Of a stretch of 10,930 nt of DNA, positions 1 to 6,222 are shown in pieces. The DNA is from Acidobacteriaceae bacterium (GTDB lineage: Bacteria > Acidobacteriota > Terriglobia > Terriglobales > Acidobacteriaceae). Position 1 is the stretch's first letter; every line of letters begins with the position of its first letter. A model generated the notes under the pieces. It was not told the DNA's origin, did no database searches, and saw nothing but the letters and a program-made list of their open reading frames with translations. Where the stretch lies: NCBI GenBank assembly GCA_027311125.1, contig DAICZO010000523.1, positions 1 through 10,930 of the forward strand. The letters run 5' to 3'. Position numbers and translations under genes: made by a program.

Positions 1-992
1 AAGGCGAGCAGGTAGGTGAGGAAGAGCGCCTGGTCGGCGATGCCGGAGGCGGTGGAGAAGACCTGCTGGAGATTGGAGCTGGCCTGCTGGATGGCGGCGG
101 TGAGGAAGGTGAAGAGGCCGATGTCGTAGGCGCCGTGGAGGGTGCGAACGATGATGTAGACGTAGGCACCGTAGTAGCCGAGGGTGCCGATGATGCCGAG
201 CAGGCCGCCGACGACGAGCTTGGAGCGGGAGAGGGCGACGTCCTCGCGGTAGATCTGGTCGGCGAGGGCCTGGAAGCGGCTGGTGAAGAATTTGTTGAGG
301 CCGAAGAGCTTGACCTCTTTGGCGCCTTCGCGGCTGCCGGCGACCTGGCGGAGGTAGTCCATCTGGCGTTTGGCGGGGGTCTGGCGGAAGTTTTTGGCGT
401 AGCCGAGGAAGGCGAAGTGGGTTTCGCCGAGGAAGGACGGGAGGACGCCGATGGTGAGCAGCAGGACCAGCCAGGGAGAAGCCCAGGCGAGCGCGGCGGT
501 GAAGGTGAGGGGGGTGATGAGCTGCTGAAAGAGTCGCCCCATCTGCTGGATCATGCCGAGGCGGTCGGTGGCCTGGACGCGGGCGCGTTCGAGGCGGTCG
601 TAGAAGAGCGGGTTCTCGTAGGTGGTGAGGTCGAGACGGGCGGCCTGCTGCATGACGCGGACGCTGACGTGCTGGGTGTAGCGGTTGGCGAGCAGCGAGT
701 CGGAGTAGTCAATGGCGCGGGTGAGGAGGCCGAAGCAGACGTTGAGCGCGACCTCGGTGGCGACGAGTGTCCAGAAGTTGGTGGCGAGGGGGGCACCGCG
801 CAGGACGGCGGCGATGTCAGTGATGATGTACTGGGCCACCTTAGCGATGGCGAAGGGCATGACGGCGACGAGAACGCGCAGGACGAGTCCACCGATGACG
901 ACGGAGGGCCCGGACTCCCAGAGGATCAGCAGCACGGGCGGCATGTTGCGTAGGGCGTGCAGCCGTTCGCGCCAGGGGCTTGCAGGGTTCAC
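1..992 (-). CDS. ABC transporter (exporter type), N-terminal membrane domain, partial at window edge
   Basis: This is the N-terminal part of a type I ABC exporter subunit, a membrane permease normally fused to a C-terminal ATPase. Translating the minus strand gives 330 uninterrupted residues with no stop before the window edge. Hydrophobic segments lie near residues 18-58, 73-92, 158-190 and 258-283. Between them are family-typical stretches: ENPLFYDRLERAR (about 126-138), the DYLRQ segment (about 212-216) and KEVKLFGL (225-232), the cytoplasmic coupling region of ABC exporters. The GTG start at 992 was chosen because AAGGA lies 7 nt upstream; the first in-frame ATG would be residue 17. Walker A/B and the signature motif must lie outside the window, so the ATPase part is inferred. 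The substrate cannot be read from this half. Third codon positions are strongly C-ended. It is transcribed divergently from the glycosidase genes. Confidence 0.85.
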   Translation of the reverse strand, partial: MNPASPWRERLHALRNMPPVLLILWESGPSVVIGGLVLRVLVAVMPFAIAKVAQYIITDIAAVLRGAPLATNFWTLVATEVALNVCFGLLTRAIDYSDSLLANRYTQHVSVRVMQQAARLDLTTYENPLFYDRLERARVQATDRLGMIQQMGRLFQQLITPLTFTAALAWASPWLVLLLTIGVLPSFLGETHFAFLGYAKNFRQTPAKRQMDYLRQVAGSREGAKEVKLFGLNKFFTSRFQALADQIYREDVALSRSKLVVGGLLGIIGTLGYYGAYVYIIVRTLHGAYDIGLFTFLTAAIQQASSNLQQVFSTASGIADQALFLTYLLA

Positions 993-1222
993 TGGTGATT
1001 CCTTCCCGGAGGTGATCAAGTACAGATCATCATAATGCGGGTGTTGTCTGACCCGTCTGAGGGGATAGATGCTGGTGGCGTGGATGGCGTTGGCAGGGGG
1101 TGGAAGCGGATGGCGGCAGGGTGGTGGGATGCACGCGCCGCGGGTGGGAGCATCAGACTAGACTGGTGCGGATCGTATGGCGATGGCACAGGGGGTGTTT
1201 GGTGAGTGATTGTGGCGCTGGG
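993..1222. other. Divergent intergenic region between the ABC exporter and the GH39 gene
   Basis: About 230 bp with no convincing gene. It must hold promoters for both directions, but no strong sigma-70 pair is visible. A TATGAT hexamer on the minus strand (about 1028-1033) could be a -10 for the exporter, but its -35 is poor. On the plus strand TTGTCT (1045-1050) sits 16 bp before TAGATG, a weak match. The hexamer GTCTGA occurs twice in direct orientation (1046-1051 and 1055-1060) and once inverted as TCAGAC (1153-1158). A GGGGG run about 7 nt before GTG at 1202 could be a ribosome binding site for a longer form of the GH39 protein. Confidence 0.5.
1000..1004 (-). promoter_or_regulatory. Ribosome binding site deciding the GTG start of the ABC exporter
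   Basis: AAGGA on the minus strand, 7 nt before GTG at 990-992. No comparable site precedes the later in-frame ATG, so this site supports the GTG start. Confidence 0.6.
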
Positions 1223-2842
1223 ATGAAAGAGCGGATGAAGCAGGCGGCTTGGTGCGGTGTGGTGGGGTTGGGCTTACTGTGCGGTGGGCAGAGCGCCTTG
1301 GCGCAGGATGGCACGGGCGTGGCGCGGGTGGAGGTGACGGTGGATGCGCACGGGGCTACGACACCGTTTCCGCACTTCTGGGAGCAGATGTTTGGATCGG
1401 GACGGGCGGTGTTATCGCTGCGGGAGAGCTATCGCGACGATATGCGCGCGGTGAAGCAGGTGACGGGATTTGAGGCGGTGCGGTTCCATGGGATTCTGAT
1501 GGATGACGTGGGAGTGTATGACCCGGACCGGGTGACGGTGAACCCCGGACAGGCGGCGGAGAAGAGTGCGTCGGGTGGGTCGGTGTACAACTTCTCGTAT
1601 GTGGACCAGATCTACGACGGGCTGCTGGCGCATGGGGTTCGGCCGTTTGTGGAGCTGAGCTTTATGCCGCAGAAGATGGCCTCGGACCCGAAGGCGCTAC
1701 ATGCGTTCTGGTACAAGCAGAATGTGTCTCCGCCGAAGGACTATGCGGCGTGGGACGCGATGATTACTGCGTTTACGCAGCATGTGGTGGCGCGCTACGG
1801 AATCGAGGAGGTATCGCACTGGTACTTCGAGGTGTGGAATGAGCCGAACATCGACTTCTGGGTGGGGAAGCCGGCGCAGGCGAGTTATTTTGAGCTGTAC
1901 GACCATACGGTGCGGGCGGTGAAGGCGGTGAGTGGGCGGATTCGCGTGGGTGGTCCGGCGACGGCGCAGGCGGCGTGGGTGCCAGCGTTTCTGGAGCATT
2001 GCAAGCAGCAGCAGGTTCCGGTGGATTTTGTGAGTACGCATGTATATGCGAACGACACGGCCAAGGATGTGATGGGCACGGACGAGCAGATTCCGCGGGA
2101 CCGGATGGTGTGTCGCTCGGTGCAGAAGGTGCATGGGGAGATTGTTGCGTCAGCGTATCCGAAGATGCCGCTGATCTTCAGCGAGTACAACGCGAGCTAT
2201 GCTAATGAGCCCGATGTGACGGACACGGTGTATATGGGGCCGTGGCTGGCGGGGACGATCAGCCAGTGCGACGGGCTGACGGAGGCGATGAGTTACTGGA
2301 CGTTCTCGGATGTGTTTGAAGAGCAGGGCGTGGTGCGTACGCCGTTCTATGGTGGCTTTGGGTTGATGGCGGAGGATGGGATTCCGAAGCCTGCGTTCCA
2401 CGCGTTTGCGATGCTGCATCGGCTGGGGGAGCGGCGGATTGCGGTGGCGTCGGATGCGGTGCTGGCGACGCGGAGTAAGGATGGCTCGTTGGCCGTGGCG
2501 CTGTGGAACTATGCCCCGCCGTTTGGTACGGGGGCTGCGTACACGCCACCGCCTGCGACTGCGGGGGCGGACAAGGTGTTTGCGGTGAAGCTGGAGGGAG
2601 TGGCAGCGGACTCCGCGGTGGAGGTGTGGCGACTGGATGCGGACCACGGCAATGTGGTGAAGGCGTTCGATGCGATGGGTCGTCCGGCGACGCCGACGCG
2701 CGAGCAGATTGTAGCGCTGCGCGTGGCGGGTAAGGCTGCGCCGCCAGAGCAGATGATGCTGCATGGCGGGATGCTTTCGATTCGGGTTCCGGCGCAGGGG
2801 CTGGTGGTGTTTACCGTGAAGGCGAGTGCTGCAAGCCGCTGA
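1223..2842 (+). CDS. Secreted GH39-family glycoside hydrolase (beta-xylosidase-like)
   Basis: A 539-residue exported retaining glycosidase of clan GH-A, most like GH39 (beta-xylosidase/alpha-L-iduronidase family). Residues 1-28 are a Sec signal peptide: KERMKQ n-region, hydrophobic core, and likely cleavage after ALA before QDGTG. The TIM barrel spans about 35-400. The acid/base glutamate is E207 in EVWNEPN, the WNEP signature. The nucleophile is E321 in FSEYN. The RFHG motif early in the barrel and the YWTFSD segment after the nucleophile also fit GH39. About 110 C-terminal residues look like the beta-sandwich appended in this family. The start is uncertain: ATG 1223 (chosen), ATG 1235, or GTG 1202 behind a GGGGG run; all keep the same signal core. 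The next gene encodes a second exported glycosidase 101 bp downstream. Beta-xylosidase activity is only the commonest family activity; the substrate is not shown by sequence. Confidence 0.88.
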   Translation: MKERMKQAAWCGVVGLGLLCGGQSALAQDGTGVARVEVTVDAHGATTPFPHFWEQMFGSGRAVLSLRESYRDDMRAVKQVTGFEAVRFHGILMDDVGVYDPDRVTVNPGQAAEKSASGGSVYNFSYVDQIYDGLLAHGVRPFVELSFMPQKMASDPKALHAFWYKQNVSPPKDYAAWDAMITAFTQHVVARYGIEEVSHWYFEVWNEPNIDFWVGKPAQASYFELYDHTVRAVKAVSGRIRVGGPATAQAAWVPAFLEHCKQQQVPVDFVSTHVYANDTAKDVMGTDEQIPRDRMVCRSVQKVHGEIVASAYPKMPLIFSEYNASYANEPDVTDTVYMGPWLAGTISQCDGLTEAMSYWTFSDVFEEQGVVRTPFYGGFGLMAEDGIPKPAFHAFAMLHRLGERRIAVASDAVLATRSKDGSLAVALWNYAPPFGTGAAYTPPPATAGADKVFAVKLEGVAADSAVEVWRLDADHGNVVKAFDAMGRPATPTREQIVALRVAGKAAPPEQMMLHGGMLSIRVPAQGLVVFTVKASAASR

Positions 2843-2891
2843 TTGGTATGGGGGGAGTCTGCTGGATACACAACACTCTCGGAAGAGTCTT

Positions 2892-2897
2892 TAGAAT
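2892..2897 (+). promoter_or_regulatory. Possible -10 element (TAGAAT) before the GH144-type gene
   Basis: TAGAAT matches the sigma-70 -10 hexamer at five of six positions and lies 46 bp before ATG 2944. No recognisable -35 lies 16-18 bp upstream. If used, it would start RNA near 2904, too close to GTG 2914 for a normal ribosome site, so it favours ATG 2944. Weak evidence; the gene may simply be co-transcribed with the GH39 gene. Confidence 0.25.
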
Positions 2898-2943
2898 GGA
2901 GTGAGATGGCAATGTGGATGCAGCAGAGGGCCGGATCGATCGC

Positions 2944-4284
2944 ATGAGTTTGACGGATGTGCCCGGCCAACCGAGGATGACGAGACGCAGCGCGACGAAG
3001 CTGCTGGCGGGCGCGCTGCTGGCGGGTGCGGCACCGTTCTCTCCGTTGCTGCAGGCGCGGACGCTGCGTAGTGAGCAGGTGGCGCTGCCGTATGGCATTA
3101 CGGCGGAGGACTTTGCGTTTCTGGATGAGTTGGAGCGCAGTGCGTGTTTGTACTTTGCCGAGCAGGCGAGTGCAACGAACGGACAGGTGCTGGACCGGGC
3201 GAGCAATCGAAACGCGACGGGAACGATGGATGACCGCACCATCTCCAGCGTAGCGGCGACGGGGTTTGGACTGACGGCGTTGTGTATCGCGAGCCAGCGG
3301 GGTTATCTGCCGGCGGCCCGCATCCGCAAGCAGGTGTTGGCGACGCTGGAGTTTCACCTGCACTCTATGCCGCATGAGCATGGATTTTTCTATCACTTCA
3401 GCGATGTGCGGACGGGTAAGCCGGCGAGTGACAGCGAGGTGTCGTCGATAGATACGTCGATCTTTCTGTGCGGCGTGCTGACGTGCCGGGAACACTTCAA
3501 AGACCCACGGATTACGCGGCTGGCGAATGAGTTGTATCGCCGCGTGGACTGGCCGTGGATGCTGAATGGCGGGCGGACGTTCTCCATGGGCTGGTATCCG
3601 GATACGGGATTTCTGAGTTATCGGTGGGATGAGTATTGCGAGCTGATGATGCTGTATCTGCTGGCGATCGGGTCGCCGACGCATCCTGTTTCGCCGGAGT
3701 ATTGGGACCACTTTACGCGGCCCTATATCCGGTATGGCAACTATCACTACATCAGTGGGCGTGAGCCGTTATTTGTGCACCAGTACTCGCATGCGTGGTT
3801 CGATTTTGCGCGGCAGCGGGATGACTATGCGGACTACTTTACGAATTCGATTCTGGCGACGCGGGCGCACAAGGCGTTCTGTCTGAATTTGAATCATGGC
3901 TATAACGACGACTACTGGGGGATTACGGCGTCGGACTGGCAGCATGGCTATGCGGTGTGGGGCGGGCCTCCGCTGATGGGCCCGGTGGATGGGTCAGTGG
4001 TGCCGGCAGCGGCTGCGGGTTCGCTGCCGTTTTTGCCGGTGGATTGCGTGCGGGTGCTGCGCTCGCTGAAGCAGAAGTACGGCAAGGATGCGTGGGGGCG
4101 GTACGGGTTCTGCGATGCGTTCCATCCGGGCAAGGGCTGGTACGACACGGATGTGGTGGGGATCGATGTGGGGATCAGCCTGCTGATGGCGGAGAATCTG
4201 CGCAGCGGCTTTGTGTGGAAGACGTTTATGCAGAATCCCGAGGTGGTGTCGGCGATGAAGCAGTGTGGGTTTCGACCGGTTTAG
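2944..4284 (+). CDS. Exported glycoamylase-like hydrolase (PF10091/COG5368, GH144-type)
   Basis: A 446-residue enzyme of the glycoamylase-like PF10091/COG5368 group, which includes GH144 endo-beta-1,2-glucanases. The alpha/alpha-barrel signature blocks run nearly end to end: SSVAATGFGLTAL (about 101-113), GFFYHFSD (147-154), SEVSSIDTS (164-172), YRRVDWPW (198-205), SMGWYPDTGF (214-223), HQYSHAWFDF (279-288), YWGITASD (324-331), GFCDAFHP (388-395) and the C-terminal ENLRSGFVWKTFMQNP (417-432). The N-terminus has twin arginines (TRRSATK) before a short hydrophobic core, giving a Tat-like signal that lacks the usual Phe. The core contains a near-perfect 15-bp tandem repeat. ATG 2944 was chosen; GTG 2914 and ATG 2980 (which leaves the signal intact) are alternatives. 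It follows the GH39 gene and converges on the rhodanese gene 15 bp away. Beta-1,2-glucan is the characterised family substrate; its use here is an inference. Confidence 0.88.
   Translation: MSLTDVPGQPRMTRRSATKLLAGALLAGAAPFSPLLQARTLRSEQVALPYGITAEDFAFLDELERSACLYFAEQASATNGQVLDRASNRNATGTMDDRTISSVAATGFGLTALCIASQRGYLPAARIRKQVLATLEFHLHSMPHEHGFFYHFSDVRTGKPASDSEVSSIDTSIFLCGVLTCREHFKDPRITRLANELYRRVDWPWMLNGGRTFSMGWYPDTGFLSYRWDEYCELMMLYLLAIGSPTHPVSPEYWDHFTRPYIRYGNYHYISGREPLFVHQYSHAWFDFARQRDDYADYFTNSILATRAHKAFCLNLNHGYNDDYWGITASDWQHGYAVWGGPPLMGPVDGSVVPAAAAGSLPFLPVDCVRVLRSLKQKYGKDAWGRYGFCDAFHPGKGWYDTDVVGIDVGISLLMAENLRSGFVWKTFMQNPEVVSAMKQCGFRPV
3001..3030 (+). repeat. 15-bp tandem duplication in the GH144-type signal core
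   Basis: Two adjacent 15-bp units (3001-3015, 3016-3030) differ at one position and encode LLAGA-LLAGA in the hydrophobic core of the export signal. The nearly perfect copy suggests recent slippage. Confidence 0.75.
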
Positions 4285-4299
4285 GTGCGACGTTGCGGG

Positions 4300-4665
4300 C
4301 TATGGCTGGCCGACGATACCGGCCGCACGCTGGTAGGAGCCGAGGTTGAAGGTGTTGTGATAGCCGAGGGCCTGGAGTTTTTTTCTGGCGACGCCGCTGC
4401 GCATTCCGCTTTGACAGTGCAGCAGCAGGTAGTGGTCCTTGTTGGCGACGCGGCGGGGGAGTTGGACTTCGATCTCGTCGAGCGGCAGGTTGATGGCGGT
4501 GGGGAGATGGCCGGATTTGAACTCAGCCGGGCTGCGGACGTCGATGACGAGTGCGCCGTTTTTGAGGTGTTGCTGCGCGTCCCTGGCGGAGATCTGGCCG
4601 ACACGCTTGAGGAGATAGAGCAGGACGAAGAAGGCCAAGACGATGAGTACGGTAGTCCAGTTCAT
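4300..4665 (-). CDS. Membrane-anchored single-domain rhodanese
   Basis: A 121-residue protein with one N-terminal membrane helix (about 4-20) followed by a complete rhodanese domain. Family landmarks are VIDVRSPAEF (40-49), GHLPTAINLPLDEI (52-65) and the active-site loop with Cys84 in CQSGMRS (84-90). The loop closely matches the CRxGxR pattern of sulfur-transferring rhodaneses, so the protein should accept a persulfide on Cys84. The positive residues after the helix (KR at 20-21) predict a cytoplasmic domain, although the topology is inferred. The start at ATG 4665 lacks a clear Shine-Dalgarno site. It lies 69 bp downstream of the DUF1501 stop on the same strand with no T-tailed terminator between, so read-through is possible. 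Physiological donor and acceptor are unknown; sulfur relay or redox housekeeping are options. Confidence 0.88.
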   Translation of the reverse strand: MNWTTVLIVLAFFVLLYLLKRVGQISARDAQQHLKNGALVIDVRSPAEFKSGHLPTAINLPLDEIEVQLPRRVANKDHYLLLHCQSGMRSGVARKKLQALGYHNTFNLGSYQRAAGIVGQP

Positions 4666-4712
4666 AGAGTCCAGTTTACCGGGGGTTGCGGGGCTGTGCG
4701 GGAGTTGGCCTG

Positions 4713-4728
4713 TGGCAGAGCTTTGCCA
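4713..4728. repeat. Small inverted repeat between the DUF1501 and rhodanese genes
   Basis: TGGCA and TGCCA form a 5-bp stem around a 6-nt loop, starting 7 bp after the DUF1501 stop codon. No T-run follows on the minus strand, so a classic intrinsic terminator is not supported. It could be a weak pause or RNA-processing hairpin. Confidence 0.3.
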
Positions 4729-4734
4729 TGAAGG

Positions 4735-6162
4735 TTAGCCCATGAAGGTGAGATAGGGGTTGGTGCCGAAGTTGGTGAAGTTGGGGAAGACGGTTTTGAT
4801 CTGGCTGTCGGAGAGTCCGAACCAGCGGCCGAGGGTACCGGCATACTGCTCGATGGCGGTGGTTGGGATAAGGCGGCCGGAGCCCATGTCGTTGGCCTGA
4901 TTGGAGCCGATGACGGGGTATTGGCCGTACATATCCTGGCCCTGGACTGCGCCTCCGGTGACGATGTGGTGGCTGCCCCAGCCGTGGTCGGTGCCGTCGC
5001 TGTTGGCGGTAAGGGTGCGACCGAAGTCGGATGCGGTGAAGGTGGTGACCTGGTTGCTGAGGCCGGCGGCGATCATGAGGGAGTCGAAGTACTCCAGTGC
5101 CTGACCGAGCTGGGTGAGGAGGCGTGCGTGCTGGGGGGCCTGGTTATCGTGGGTATCGAAGCCGCCGAGCTGGACGTAGAAGATCTGGCGGCTGACGCCG
5201 AGACTGCTTCGGCCGCCGATGATTCTGGCGACGGTCTGCATGGAAGAGGCGAGACTGTTGTTGGTGAGCTTACTGGTGATGGGGTCGAGGTACTGGGGTG
5301 GATTGGGGACACCGGTGGGCCCGGCGGCGAGCATGGAGGAGGCGAGTGAGGCCTGAGCAGCGATGGAGCGAGCGATGACGACCTCGTACTCCCTGGCGAA
5401 GAGATTGGTCTCGTCGGCGCTGAGGATGGAGGAGAGTGCGGTGGAGCCTGCGGACTGTCCGAAGAGCGGGTTGGCGAGTCCGGAGATGGGGATGGGTCCA
5501 GCGGCGGTGACGTTGAGCTGGAAGGTGCTCTCGCCGGAGAGGAAGAGCGCCTGACCTGCGGTGGAGATGCAGGTGAAGGCGGAGTTGGAGTTCATGCTCT
5601 GAATGATGTCGGCCATGGAGCCGCCCCAGCCGCGATGGTCGTTGCTATTGCCGTTGGCGGCGATTGCCTGCCAGGCGGCGGTCTGGGCGAAGTGGGAGTA
5701 GAGCGAGCGGGGCAGAGGTACGGAGCTGCTGGCGATCTGGGTTTTGGTGGTGGGGGCGATGAGGGTTCCGGTGTTGGCGATGATGGCGGCACGTCCGGCG
5801 TTGAAGAGGTTTTGCACGCCGCCGAGGTAGGGGTTGAGAGCGAAGGTGCGTCCGCTCTGTGGGGTTTTGAGGGTGATGGGGAGCAACTCACTTTGGGCGT
5901 AGGCCAGACCGGGTGCACCGGAGCGGGCTTGAGTGAAGGCGTTGTAGGAGGTGGGGTCGGTGGCGATGACGGTGCCGTGGCCGTCGTTACCGCCCTGAAG
6001 AAAGATGCAGACGAGGGCGCGGTAGTCGGAGGTGCCAGTCTGCGCGGCCATGGCGGCGAGCGAGTTGAGTTCCAGCAGAAAGGGGCTGACGGTAAGGCCG
6101 GCGAACGATGCCATGGAGGCGGTGCGGAGAAAGCTGCGTCGAGATAGGTCGTGCTTGATCAT
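4735..6162 (-). CDS. DUF1501 family protein with Tat signal
   Basis: A 475-residue exported protein of the DUF1501 family, which is distantly related to the sulfatase/alkaline phosphatase fold. The N-terminus is a textbook twin-arginine signal, SRRSFLR at 7-13, followed by a hydrophobic stretch and AMAA near 37-40, predicting folded export. Family landmarks are FLQGGNDG (54-61), GGFDTHDNQ (333-341), ASDFGRT (377-383), the His-rich TDHGWGSHH (391-399) and the C-terminal YAGTLGRWFG (440-449). The Asp/His motifs resemble metal ligands of the superfamily; no substrate is established for this family. GGAG lies 6 nt before ATG 6162, supporting the start. It follows the DUF1800 lipoprotein gene by 60 bp on the same strand, the recurrent DUF1800-DUF1501 arrangement, which implies a shared envelope function. 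Length is normal and no frame disruption is seen. Confidence 0.93.
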   Translation of the reverse strand: MIKHDLSRRSFLRTASMASFAGLTVSPFLLELNSLAAMAAQTGTSDYRALVCIFLQGGNDGHGTVIATDPTSYNAFTQARSGAPGLAYAQSELLPITLKTPQSGRTFALNPYLGGVQNLFNAGRAAIIANTGTLIAPTTKTQIASSSVPLPRSLYSHFAQTAAWQAIAANGNSNDHRGWGGSMADIIQSMNSNSAFTCISTAGQALFLSGESTFQLNVTAAGPIPISGLANPLFGQSAGSTALSSILSADETNLFAREYEVVIARSIAAQASLASSMLAAGPTGVPNPPQYLDPITSKLTNNSLASSMQTVARIIGGRSSLGVSRQIFYVQLGGFDTHDNQAPQHARLLTQLGQALEYFDSLMIAAGLSNQVTTFTASDFGRTLTANSDGTDHGWGSHHIVTGGAVQGQDMYGQYPVIGSNQANDMGSGRLIPTTAIEQYAGTLGRWFGLSDSQIKTVFPNFTNFGTNPYLTFMG

Positions 6163-6168
6163 AGGGCG

Positions 6169-6172
6169 CTCC
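6169..6172 (-). promoter_or_regulatory. Ribosome binding site of the DUF1501 gene
   Basis: GGAG on the minus strand, 6 nt before ATG 6162. It confirms the start that places the RRSFLR signal at residues 8-13. Confidence 0.6.
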
Positions 6173-6222
6173 GGTGGAACGGTTGAAGCCTGTTGAGACG
6201 AACTGCAGCGAAGATGGTTCGG

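Noticed and set aside
135..953. 272-residue plus-strand open frame, Glu/Asp/Gly-rich
   Set aside because: It is antisense to the ABC exporter, whose translation shows clear family motifs. The acidic low-complexity product is what antisense of C-ended codons gives.
2509..3747. 412-residue minus-strand open frame across the GH39/GH144 junction
   Set aside because: Arg/His/Gln-rich antisense shadow of two well-supported glycosidases and their intergenic gap.
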